A stretch of DNA of 12,869 nucleotides from Candidatus Mcinerneyibacteriota bacterium (lineage in GTDB: Bacteria; AUK180; JAQVHJ01): contig DAOVMD010000032.1 of the NCBI GenBank assembly GCA_030630935.1, positions 1 through 12,869 on the forward strand. The letters run 5' to 3'. Shown here piece by piece: positions 1-8,008 of the stretch. The notes under the pieces were generated by a model, which was not told the origin of the DNA, did not search any database, and saw only the letters and a list, made by a program, of their open reading frames with translations. Numbering within the stretch: the stretch's first letter is position 1; every line of letters begins with the position of its first letter. Position numbers and translations under genes: made by a program.

Positions 1-621
1 AATCCAGATTATCAAAATAATAAGTAACCCGGTCAACATCCATTGAATCCTGGAAAAGGTAATTTTAAGTATGTATTTGAAACTCAAAATAATAATTAAC
101 CCTAACATTAAAACAAGCAGCATTACATTATTAAATCTAACCAGGAAAAATGTGAATACAATACCTGCGATAAAACCTCCCAGTCCGTCCAGGAAGTATA
201 TCCTGCCGATCTCATTGCCTAAACCTTTCGAATCTATAACAAGTTGAATAAAAAGGATGCAGGTCAGGAAAGTTATGGGAGTAACAGCAAATAATCCTGA
301 TATTAAAATAACACTTAATGAAAATACTTTCCCGGTAACAGTATTTGTCAATGGAATAAAAATAGTTAATATAATATAACTAAATAAGAATGTAAAAACT
401 AAGATAAAAAGGGAATTCACTAAACGTTTTCGGATATTTTTTAGTTTTACAAAAATCCTTTTCTCAAGTAACCCGCCAATAATCCAACCAAGGAAATAAA
501 ACATAAAGAATATCCCGAGAATAAGTTCATTTCCTCGAAAAGTAATTAGGAATTCTCTAATTAAAATTGTTTGAATAATAATTGAAAGGAAACCCGCAAA
601 GACCGGGAGGAGTCTTTTCAT
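1..621 (-). CDS. Membrane protein resembling the N-terminal half of spermidine synthase-like proteins (partial)
   Basis: This gene is cut by the left edge: 207 codons run open from an ATG at 621 to base 1. I read it directly from the reverse strand. The protein starts MKRLLPVFAGFLSIIIQ and is almost entirely hydrophobic, with about six membrane segments. Two stretches resemble the integral-membrane domain that precedes the aminopropyltransferase domain in long bacterial spermidine synthase-like proteins: an early segment with Q-x5-RE and a GNELILGIFF motif (about residues 16-40), and GRIYFLDGLGGFIAG (about 138-152). The catalytic domain, if present, lies outside the window, so polyamine synthesis is not shown. 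The start codon overlaps the stop of the radical SAM gene by four bases (ATGA), which implies translational coupling and a shared role. An alternative is a multi-pass transporter of unknown substrate. Confidence 0.6.
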   Translation of the reverse strand, partial: MKRLLPVFAGFLSIIIQTILIREFLITFRGNELILGIFFMFYFLGWIIGGLLEKRIFVKLKNIRKRLVNSLFILVFTFLFSYIILTIFIPLTNTVTGKVFSLSVILISGLFAVTPITFLTCILFIQLVIDSKGLGNEIGRIYFLDGLGGFIAGIVFTFFLVRFNNVMLLVLMLGLIIILSFKYILKITFSRIQWMLTGLLIILIIWI

Positions 622-1712
622 TGCCAAATACCGGGAATCTGTGCTCCGCACTTTTTACATTTCCCAGCCTCCGTAATATTTTCTAATGAAATGATATAAC
701 CATATCTCTTTATCAAGAGCTCTTTACAATTTGGGCAATACGTGTTTGAAGCAGTATGTCCCGGAACATTTCCAATATAAACAAAATTCAATCCTTCTTC
801 AATAGCAATCTTTCTCATCTTCTCAAGTGTTGAAGTTGGAGTTGGTTCCAGGTTTTTCAATTTATACATAGGGTGGAATCTCGAGAAATGGAGAGGAACA
901 TCCGGACCAAGTTCTTTTTTTATCCATTTACACATTTCCCTAATCTCATCAGGATTATCATTCTTCCCCGGAACAATTAATGTTGTAATCTCAATCCAAA
1001 CTCCTTCTTCATGCATAATTTTGATTGTATCTTTAATCTTCTCAAGATCACAGCCCACAACATCTTTATAGAATTTTTTGTTATATCCTTTAAGATCAAT
1101 ATTGGCGGCATCAATTACTTTACAGAGTTCCCGTAATGGTTTCTCACAAATATATCCAGCTGTAACCATTACATTTTCCAAACCATTTTGATGGGCGAGT
1201 TTTGCAATGTCATAAACATACTCATAAAATATTATCGGCTCACTATATGTATATGCAATTGAAGTTGATTTTAATTGAATAGCCTTCTGTACAATATCTT
1301 CCGGGGACGCTTCTAAAACAGGGAGGTCTTCAGGTTTTTTTTGTGAGATGGTATAGTTCTGACAGAAAAAACAGTGAAGATTACAGCCTGCAGTGGCAAT
1401 TGAAAAGGCCTTTGTTCCGGGAAGGAAATGATAAAAAGGTTTCTTTTCAATTGGATCATTGTGAAATGTTACAATCCCGCCATATACTAATGTATAAAGA
1501 ATCCCTCCACGATTCTCCCTTACTTTGCATATTCCACGGTCACCATCTTTTAATTCACAGAAATTTGGACAAAGTGTACACTTTACCTTCTTCCCAGGTA
1601 ATTTCTGATAATACGATGCTTCCCTGGATCCTCCAATAACTTGAAATGGAAATTGGGAAATAAGAATTAAAACAGAACAAACAGTTAAAAATAATTTAAT
1701 CGTTTTTTTCAT
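618..1712 (-). CDS. amrS: AmmeMemoRadiSam-type radical SAM protein with an N-terminal hydrophobic leader
   Basis: This 364-residue protein matches the radical SAM member of the AMMECR1/Memo/radical-SAM group; its reaction is not known to me. The CxxxCxxC motif that binds the SAM-ligating 4Fe-4S cluster is at C110, C114 and C117 (GCNLHCFFCQN). Before it comes a family-typical cysteine block, C45, C48, C52 and C62, and the C-terminus has two more CxxC pairs (C326/C329, C352/C355) likely to bind metal. Family proteins as I know them begin near the segment corresponding to residue 33. Here there are about 28 extra residues with a Lys-rich start and a hydrophobic core (residues 6-21), like a Sec signal or membrane anchor. 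No twin-arginine motif or good lipobox is visible, and there is no alternative in-frame Met before the cysteine block. The gap to the upstream cyclase is 9 bases; the ribosome binding site is weak. Confidence 0.85.
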   Translation of the reverse strand: MKKTIKLFLTVCSVLILISQFPFQVIGGSREASYYQKLPGKKVKCTLCPNFCELKDGDRGICKVRENRGGILYTLVYGGIVTFHNDPIEKKPFYHFLPGTKAFSIATAGCNLHCFFCQNYTISQKKPEDLPVLEASPEDIVQKAIQLKSTSIAYTYSEPIIFYEYVYDIAKLAHQNGLENVMVTAGYICEKPLRELCKVIDAANIDLKGYNKKFYKDVVGCDLEKIKDTIKIMHEEGVWIEITTLIVPGKNDNPDEIREMCKWIKKELGPDVPLHFSRFHPMYKLKNLEPTPTSTLEKMRKIAIEEGLNFVYIGNVPGHTASNTYCPNCKELLIKRYGYIISLENITEAGKCKKCGAQIPGIWQ

Positions 1713-1721
1713 TTTTTATTT

Positions 1722-4610
1722 TTATCTTGATTTTCTTTTCTGCTGTTTTGTTTTCGTCTCAATCTTTTCCAGTTGAACTTTAATCAAATCCATTACCTTA
1801 TCATAATCAGGGTCACTGAACTTATCTAAGATTAACATTGATTGATCATAATATTTTAATGCTTCCTGATTTGAAAATTGATTCTGAGCTTTTTCTGCAG
1901 CTTCCATTGAATATATAAATGCCTTAAACCAGCTTTGCGCGTGAAAAAAGTGGTGTGCTAAAAGATCAAATTGCTTTTTTAAATTCCGTTTATGTTTTGA
2001 TTCAATTAAATCTGCTAATTTTAAATGGTTTTTTCTACGCAAACTGAAGGAGAGGCTCCCATAAGCAACTTCCTGGGTTAAAATATGTTTAAAGAAATAA
2101 ATAACATCCTTTCCTTTCTTGACTATTATTAAATCGAGTGTATTCAAATCTTTCAGGATTTTATCAATATCATGTTCCGCAGTATAAAGGTTTAAGAGGG
2201 TTCCAGTTGTAAACTCACGCCCTATCACTGAAGCAACCTGTAATAGTCTCCTCGATTCCTCAGAGAGCCTGTCAATTCGGGACATAATAATATCCTGAAT
2301 GCTATCAGGAATATCAACTTTCTTAATCTCCTTCCGAATCACCCAGTGTTTACCCTTCTTAAAAATCAGACCTGACTCAAGAAAAGATTTAATGACTTCT
2401 TCAACATAGAAAGGATTACCTTGAGATTTTGTCATAATAAAATTCTGAATTCTTTCGGGGATCTCCTTAATATTCACTAAACCCTTGATGAGTTCAATAC
2501 TCTCTTCTTTAGAAAATTCTTTCAAGAAAATAGATTTGAAATTTTTATTTTTATTAAATGTAAATCCTGGTAAAAGTTCCCGGGCTCCCAGAATTATAAA
2601 TAACTTATTCTTTTCACAATCTGAAATTACATAATTAAGTAATTCGATTGAAGCGTTATCCATCCAATGAGTATCTTCTAATATTAATAGAAATGGTTTG
2701 GATTTTGTTTGGTATTTAAATATTCTACTAATGATTGCAAATAATCGTTCCCTCTTTAATTTTGCATTGAGTGATTTTATTAGAGTATTCTCTTTAAATG
2801 AATAATCAAGAAGTCCGTAAATTAAAGGCAGCCAATTCTTGAATTCGGGATCGATTTTTAATAATTGCTTTTTTATCTGAGTCTTTTCATTCTCAGGATT
2901 ATTTAGTCCGGTTAATCCAAAGATATTTTTTAAAATCTCCTTCCATGGAAGAAATGAAATGTTCTGACCATAAGAATGACAAGCACCTATACTTACTTTA
3001 AATTTCTTATTAATAAATACCTTTATGATCTCTCTAATCAGCCTGGATTTCCCAACCCCCGCTTCTCCCTGAAGAACAATAACCTGCTCACTCCCTTTAG
3101 AAACCGTTTGTGAAATTGCCTTAATTAATCTCAGCTCCTCAGTTCGACCTATTAATTTCTTCGATTCAGAAAGCCATTCTGCAATTAAAGCTTTCCTGAT
3201 CTCTTCACCAGGTTGAAAGATTTTTATCTTCGTCGTCTTGCCTTTTAATTGAACTTCATTTCCTTTACCAAATATAAAATTCCCTGAGATACTTTTAGCA
3301 ATCGGTTCCGCAACAACTACAGAATCTTTTGAAGCAAACTTAATGATCCTGGCAGCAACATTTACCACATCACCCATTACTGTATATTCCTGTCGAAGTT
3401 CACTCCCGACAATCCCTGCAAAAACATACCCGGAATTAATTCCTATTTTTTGGGTAAACCCTGAAAGGGTTTTTGGTTTTGCAGAAATAATCTCTTTCGA
3501 GAACTTAACTGCACGGAAGGTATCATCCTCATGAGAATAAGGTGCCCCGAATAAAATTATAATCTTAACACCGTTTGTGTCAAAATTAATTTTATTAATT
3601 ACACCACCAAAAGTCAGGACTATTGTTTGAAGATATTCAAAATATCTCTTAAATAATATAATGGAGATATTAGAATTAAATATAGCACTTAAAAATACAA
3701 CCGTACTACGTCGATGTTCACCTAATAACCCTGATGATTTCTTTTTAAGTTTCAGTTTTGAAAGTAGACCGGGTAATAAAAAATCTGAATACTGAGATAA
3801 AATACCGGAAAGTTCTTCGATCTCACCAGGAATTATTAATGTATCTAATCTCTTTGGATTTGAATGGGTTTTTCTATCTAAACCCAGAAGAACATTTAAG
3901 CCGGGTCCTGCTTTTTTAAAGCGGATATCCTTTTTTACTTGTTTTAATAAAGAAGAGCCTAATAATATCTGTGAGCTTTTCACAAGATTCTCAAGTTTCG
4001 CTAATTTAAATGAAACTTTACTGAATATAAAGTATTTCTTAGGTAAATTTGATTTCCCTAGTATAATTGACGAAACTTTGCCGGATTCTAAAACCTGGTG
4101 AATTCCAATATTAAAAGTTCCGTGCCTTGTTTTAATTTTCCTTTTTGCCCGGGATTGCTTTTTTATTTTTAATGCCGAATCTAAAGCTCTGAAATAAAAG
4201 GTCGAATCTGTATTCGTAAGTTTTGGAAAAATTGCTTCAATTGAATCTCCACCGAAATTTACAACATCACCATTGTTTTCTAAAATAATTTTTATAATTG
4301 GTTTAAAATAAGAATTAATAACTGAAGTTATCTCCTCAGCACCTTCACGGCCAAGTTTCGCAAGTCTCTCTGTCATTTTTGTGAAACCTGAAATATCAAT
4401 AAGCATTAGCACCGCATCTTTATCTTTTAAAAATAAATTAGAATTATAAACTCCTTTCGGGAACATCGGAATAAAATTATTTAACAAATCCTTGAAATGA
4501 TTCTTAATATCTGATTCTAATTTCTTTGAAATCTTTTTGCCCGAGAACAGTTTTTGCCTGAGATGATCATTGAGAAATTCATTAGTTTTATCTATTTGAT
4601 TTATTTTCAT
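1722..4610 (-). CDS. Soluble adenylyl cyclase-like protein: two class III cyclase domains, ATPase, TPR-like tail
   Basis: This 962-residue protein has no membrane segment. The first cyclase domain (about 65-240) carries the two metal-binding aspartates, D72 in LIDISGF and D122 in FGGDS, but its NxxxR region has decayed. The second domain (about 300-440) lacks the metal aspartates but has K340 and D414, which fit adenine recognition, and N417/R421 in NVAAR for transition-state stabilisation. One composite ATP site at the domain interface is therefore predicted, as in mammalian ADCY10. A STAND/AAA-type ATPase follows, with Walker A GEAGVGKS (515-522) and Walker B LLILED (641-646). After a winged-helix-like stretch comes a short TPR-like helical region (about 880-945) and a basic tail. 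The product is likely cAMP; bicarbonate or other control is only inference from the family. It starts 5 bases after hslV, with no strong Shine-Dalgarno sequence. Confidence 0.88.
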   Translation of the reverse strand: MKINQIDKTNEFLNDHLRQKLFSGKKISKKLESDIKNHFKDLLNNFIPMFPKGVYNSNLFLKDKDAVLMLIDISGFTKMTERLAKLGREGAEEITSVINSYFKPIIKIILENNGDVVNFGGDSIEAIFPKLTNTDSTFYFRALDSALKIKKQSRAKRKIKTRHGTFNIGIHQVLESGKVSSIILGKSNLPKKYFIFSKVSFKLAKLENLVKSSQILLGSSLLKQVKKDIRFKKAGPGLNVLLGLDRKTHSNPKRLDTLIIPGEIEELSGILSQYSDFLLPGLLSKLKLKKKSSGLLGEHRRSTVVFLSAIFNSNISIILFKRYFEYLQTIVLTFGGVINKINFDTNGVKIIILFGAPYSHEDDTFRAVKFSKEIISAKPKTLSGFTQKIGINSGYVFAGIVGSELRQEYTVMGDVVNVAARIIKFASKDSVVVAEPIAKSISGNFIFGKGNEVQLKGKTTKIKIFQPGEEIRKALIAEWLSESKKLIGRTEELRLIKAISQTVSKGSEQVIVLQGEAGVGKSRLIREIIKVFINKKFKVSIGACHSYGQNISFLPWKEILKNIFGLTGLNNPENEKTQIKKQLLKIDPEFKNWLPLIYGLLDYSFKENTLIKSLNAKLKRERLFAIISRIFKYQTKSKPFLLILEDTHWMDNASIELLNYVISDCEKNKLFIILGARELLPGFTFNKNKNFKSIFLKEFSKEESIELIKGLVNIKEIPERIQNFIMTKSQGNPFYVEEVIKSFLESGLIFKKGKHWVIRKEIKKVDIPDSIQDIIMSRIDRLSEESRRLLQVASVIGREFTTGTLLNLYTAEHDIDKILKDLNTLDLIIVKKGKDVIYFFKHILTQEVAYGSLSFSLRRKNHLKLADLIESKHKRNLKKQFDLLAHHFFHAQSWFKAFIYSMEAAEKAQNQFSNQEALKYYDQSMLILDKFSDPDYDKVMDLIKVQLEKIETKTKQQKRKSR
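3556..3583 (-). promoter_or_regulatory. Consensus promoter-like sequence inside the cyclase gene
   Basis: The minus strand carries TTGACA (3583-3578) and TATAAT (3561-3556), 16 bases apart, within the codons of the second cyclase domain just after K340. If used, it would transcribe the 3' part of the cyclase gene and the genes after it. It may equally be a by-product of AT-rich coding sequence. Confidence 0.3.
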
Positions 4611-4615
4611 TAAGT

Positions 4616-5161
4616 TTAACTTTTTAATTCAGCAATTTTGAAATTAGTATTAGTATAAATGCAGATTTCTGCAGCGACCTTCATTGCTTCCTCAACAATT
4701 TTAACTGGTGTTAATTTTGTGTTTTTCAAAAGGGCTTTTGCTGCAGCAACTGCATAAGGCGCGCCTGAGCCAATCCCTAAAACACCATCTTCCGATTCAA
4801 TAACATCTCCAGTCCCGGAGATTAATAAGGTTGCTTCTTTTCCAACTGCAAGCATTAGAGCCTGTAGTCTTCTTAGAACCTTGTCAGTTCTCCATTCCTT
4901 GGCTAACTCAACTGCTGCTTTTAAAAAGTTACCGGGATACTTATTTAGTTTCTTTTCAAACCTCTCAAATAAAGTGATTGCATCTGCAGTTGAACCTGCA
5001 AAACCTATTAAATATTTCCCACCCTTTAAAGTCCTGATTTTATTCGCATTACCCTTTAAGATGGTGCTGCCTAAAGTGATCTGACCATCACCGGCAATGG
5101 CGACCTTATCACCTTTTCTAACACTTAAAATTGTTGTTCCGGTAAAATTATAATTTTTCAT
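4616..5161 (-). CDS. hslV: HslV (ClpQ) protease subunit with short propeptide
   Basis: HslV is the peptidase half of the HslUV cytosolic protease, an N-terminal-threonine hydrolase that forms double hexamer rings and needs the HslU ATPase to feed it unfolded substrates. The protein has 181 residues, about family length. The reading begins MKNYNFTG followed by TT, so eight residues must be removed to expose Thr9 as the nucleophile. Counting from that Thr as 1, the family active-site residues fall in place: D17 (AGDG), K33 and S124 (GIGSG). The start is well supported by an AAGGAG sequence at 5167-5172, five bases upstream. It lies one base after the XerC-like gene, an order known from Firmicutes codV-clpQ-clpY operons. 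However, the next gene here is the cyclase, not hslU; hslU would have to be elsewhere. Confidence 0.95.
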   Translation of the reverse strand: MKNYNFTGTTILSVRKGDKVAIAGDGQITLGSTILKGNANKIRTLKGGKYLIGFAGSTADAITLFERFEKKLNKYPGNFLKAAVELAKEWRTDKVLRRLQALMLAVGKEATLLISGTGDVIESEDGVLGIGSGAPYAVAAAKALLKNTKLTPVKIVEEAMKVAAEICIYTNTNFKIAELKS

Positions 5162-5162
5162 T

Positions 5163-6068
5163 TCAACTCCTTGGATGAGTTTTTTTATAAACTTCCTTTA
5201 ATCTTTTTGTTGTCAGGTGAGTATAAATTTGAGTAGTTGATAAACTTACATGTCCCAGAAGCTCCTGAACAGCACGGAGATCTGCACCATTATTAAGAAG
5301 GTGAGTTGCAAAAGTATGACGGAATGTATGTGGTGAGACATGTAATTTCAAACCGATTTTTCTTATGATGCTATTAATAATACGTCTTATACTCCTTGTG
5401 CTGATTCGATTACCTGATTTTGTAATAAATAAAGGATTATCCTGGCTCGAGAAGTGGTCTTGATATTTCACCAGACCTCTTGCTAAATATTTATCCAGCC
5501 AATCCTGAGCAGCTCCACCGATCGGAATAATTCTTTCTTTTTGTCCTTTGCCGAAAACCTTTAAGACCCCGCCGATACTATCATATGACCTGATATCTGT
5601 CCCGACCAATTCAGAAACTCTAATCCCTGTGCTATATAAAAGTTCTAACATAGTCCGATTCCGGAGGCTTAGAAAAGTATCGTCTATAATCGAGTCAAGT
5701 AAAGTATTCATATCCGATTCCTCAAGATATTCAGGGAGACGTTTTGGCCTTTTTGGACGGATAATTGCATCAACAGGATTATTCTCCAATTCACCCGATC
5801 TAATTAAATATTTAAAAAAACTTTTTAATGCTGAAAGCTTCCGGTTAATGGAATTCTTACCCAGATGTTTTTGTTCAGACATAAAACTCAGAAAGTGCCT
5901 GATTGTGAAATGATCAATTTTTTCTACTGAAATATCTATATATTCATCTGCTAAAAATTCAATAAAAACTTTTATATCATCCCGATAACTTTTTATAGTA
6001 TGGGGTGAATAATTTCTCTGGTTCTTAATATAGAGTAAAAACTCATCTAATCTCTTTTGTAGATTCAA
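5163..6068 (-). CDS. xerC: XerC/XerD-type tyrosine recombinase
   Basis: This 301-residue site-specific recombinase is of the length typical for XerC/XerD, which resolve chromosome dimers at dif. It has a SAM-like core-binding domain (about residues 3-90) followed by a catalytic domain with the full set of active residues: R150 (GIRVSEL), K174 (GKGQKER), H247 and R250 (HTFRH), H273 (LGHVS) and nucleophile Y282. I therefore expect it to be active. The start is TTG at 6068, whose TTGA overlaps the stop of the kinase gene by four bases; a GAAGG sequence ten bases upstream supports it. The gene lies directly ahead of hslV, as codV does in Bacillus, which favours a housekeeping Xer protein over a phage or integron integrase. 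XerC and XerD cannot be told apart reliably by eye. Confidence 0.9.
   Translation of the reverse strand: MNLQKRLDEFLLYIKNQRNYSPHTIKSYRDDIKVFIEFLADEYIDISVEKIDHFTIRHFLSFMSEQKHLGKNSINRKLSALKSFFKYLIRSGELENNPVDAIIRPKRPKRLPEYLEESDMNTLLDSIIDDTFLSLRNRTMLELLYSTGIRVSELVGTDIRSYDSIGGVLKVFGKGQKERIIPIGGAAQDWLDKYLARGLVKYQDHFSSQDNPLFITKSGNRISTRSIRRIINSIIRKIGLKLHVSPHTFRHTFATHLLNNGADLRAVQELLGHVSLSTTQIYTHLTTKRLKEVYKKTHPRS
5167..5172 (-). promoter_or_regulatory. Strong ribosome binding site of hslV
   Basis: AAGGAG on the minus strand lies five bases before the hslV ATG. It decides the start eight residues ahead of the catalytic threonine, so the short propeptide is real and not a mis-called start. Confidence 0.8.
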
Positions 6069-8008
6069 TGTTTTGAAGCCTTCGCTGACTTTAAGACGTT
6101 TGAAACTCTCTCAACAAATTGCTTTTTCTCGATAGGTTTAAATAGAAAATCTACAGCACCTATGTTTAAACCATACGAAACATATTGAGATTTTCGATAA
6201 ACACCTGATAAAAAGATAATTGGAATATCTGATAGACCCGGGGTCTTCTTGAGCTGTTTAGCAAAATCAAACCCGTTTAATTTGGGTAGAATTACATCCA
6301 GGACAATTAAGTCAATGTTCTCTCTCGATAGTATATCTTTTGCCATGAATGCATCAGCTGCTGTAAAAACTTTACATCCTGAATCTTCCAGAATTATCTT
6401 CATTAGTTTCAAAATAAATTTATCATCATCAACAATTAGAACTAATCCCTTTTCCTTGCCCGCACCCGGGGTAAAAGACGGAGTACTTTCAAATGTAATT
6501 TCGAGTTCTTTCTGAAAAAGGTCATCAAGCATTTGAGTAATCTGTTTATTCAATTCAACAAACTCAGGTTCTAATTTGGTTACTTTCTGATATTCAACTA
6601 ATGCAGCCTTAATATTATTCTCCTCCTGATAAATATTTCCGAGGTATAGATGTGCATCAATATTATTTGGTTTCTCCCTGATGAAATTTATCAGCATTCT
6701 CTTAGCTTCGGAATAATTTTTATGTTTCATCAAGAATTGAGATTTTATAATATCAATATCCCTATAATTTGGATTAATAGATTTTATCTTTGCAAATATC
6801 TGTTTTAATAATGACGTTTTATCCAGCTCCAGAAAAGATTGTGCCATCTTGAGGTAACCGGGAAGATAATCGTCTTTTATCTCAATCGCCTTCTTCAAAT
6901 ACTCAAGCGAGTCCTTGGGTCTTTTCATCTGGATTAATATCGTTCCAAGCTTAACCAGAGTAACATAATCGTCCGGTTTCTCTGAAATTATCCTTTTATA
7001 TTGAGCAATTGTTCTTTCGTATGTTGTTTGCTGATCCTTTTTCTCTTCTGCAAAAACCTGAATTCTTTCAGCAAAACTCGTCGATACTTCATTCACAAAG
7101 ATACTATGCATAAGTTTTCTTAATTCGGATTCGGGGCTTTCAAGTTTAACTTTAAGCAAGTAACTATCGAGGGATGATTGAAGTTCTTCAGCAGATTCAT
7201 ATCGATAATCTTTATTTCTCTCAAGCATCTTTAATATAATCATATCAAGGTCAGGGTCTAAATCAGTTCTAATAGTTGAAGGTGGTTTAATCTCCATATC
7301 CCGTACTTTATTAAGAATCTCTTCCGATGAAGAACCTGTGAATAATCTTGCCCCGGTAATTGTCTCATATAAAACAATCCCAAGTGAAAAGATATCAGAT
7401 GTTTTTTCAATGTTTTTCCCTATTGTCTGTTCAGGTGACATATAAGAGAATTTCCCTTTCAAAATATTCTCCTGGGCACCAAGGAAACTTGCAGCTTTCG
7501 CAATTCCGAAATCTGTTAATTTGACTTCACCTTCAAAAGACAAGAGCATGTTTTGCGGGCTTACATCTAAATGAACAATATTTAATGAATTGCCAAACTG
7601 ATCTTTTTTTCGATGTGCATAATCAAGAGCTTGTGCGATATTCCTGGCAATATAAACTGCAAGTTCAATTGGAAAGTACCTTGCTACAAACTTAAATTTT
7701 GTAAGAACCTCTTTCAGGTTTTTCCCGAAGAGATATTCCATAACAATATAGAAATTCTTCTTATATTTATCCAGCTCAAAAATCTGGATTATATGTTGTT
7801 GGGATAATTGTGCGGATAATTTAGCTTCATTAATGAACATTGTAACAAAATCTTCATTGTTAAGGATAGTTTCTTTAATGAACTTGATCGCAACGATTTT
7901 CTCAAAACCACTAACTCCAAGTTTCTTCGCTTTCCAGACAGACGCCATCCCGCCTTCCGCGATCAAATTAAGCAACTGATAATTACCTACTCTAAGACCT
8001 TCCTTCAT
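6065..8008 (-). CDS. Ser/Thr protein kinase with TPR repeats and C-terminal response-regulator receiver domain
   Basis: This is a 647-residue cytosolic hybrid signalling protein with no membrane helix. The Hanks-type kinase domain (about 8-287) has a glycine-rich loop (AEGGMASVW, 17-25), K42 in VAIK, E61, an active loop HLDVSPQN (146-153), DFG at 166-168 and SPE at 191-193. The usual HRD arginine is Leu147, so it is a non-RD kinase; the catalytic Asp148 and Asn153 remain. About four TPR-like repeats follow (about 330-495). The receiver domain (about 520-640) has acidic residues D527-D529, phospho-acceptor D571 (VLDVILP) and K624. The expected partners are therefore a histidine kinase acting on D571 and unknown targets of the Ser/Thr kinase. 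The ATG overlaps the previous stop by four bases (ATGA), with AGAGG at 8013-8017. A role in controlling polysaccharide output is a guess from position only. Confidence 0.92.
   Translation of the reverse strand: MKEGLRVGNYQLLNLIAEGGMASVWKAKKLGVSGFEKIVAIKFIKETILNNEDFVTMFINEAKLSAQLSQQHIIQIFELDKYKKNFYIVMEYLFGKNLKEVLTKFKFVARYFPIELAVYIARNIAQALDYAHRKKDQFGNSLNIVHLDVSPQNMLLSFEGEVKLTDFGIAKAASFLGAQENILKGKFSYMSPEQTIGKNIEKTSDIFSLGIVLYETITGARLFTGSSSEEILNKVRDMEIKPPSTIRTDLDPDLDMIILKMLERNKDYRYESAEELQSSLDSYLLKVKLESPESELRKLMHSIFVNEVSTSFAERIQVFAEEKKDQQTTYERTIAQYKRIISEKPDDYVTLVKLGTILIQMKRPKDSLEYLKKAIEIKDDYLPGYLKMAQSFLELDKTSLLKQIFAKIKSINPNYRDIDIIKSQFLMKHKNYSEAKRMLINFIREKPNNIDAHLYLGNIYQEENNIKAALVEYQKVTKLEPEFVELNKQITQMLDDLFQKELEITFESTPSFTPGAGKEKGLVLIVDDDKFILKLMKIILEDSGCKVFTAADAFMAKDILSRENIDLIVLDVILPKLNGFDFAKQLKKTPGLSDIPIIFLSGVYRKSQYVSYGLNIGAVDFLFKPIEKKQFVERVSNVLKSAKASKH
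6079..6083 (-). promoter_or_regulatory. Ribosome binding site supporting the TTG start of the XerC-like gene
   Basis: GAAGG on the minus strand lies ten bases ahead of the TTG at 6068 and inside the end of the kinase gene. With the TTGA stop/start overlap, it supports re-initiation by the same ribosomes. Confidence 0.6.

Noticed and set aside
5548-5913. Plus-strand open frame of 121 codons
   Set aside because: It is antisense to the XerC-like gene and explained by that gene's codon pattern.
5163-6068. Tyrosine recombinase as a sign of a prophage, integron or genomic island
   Set aside because: It sits inside an operon directly ahead of hslV with tight coupling on both sides, and no attachment site, tRNA or phage gene is nearby. 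It looks like a housekeeping Xer protein.
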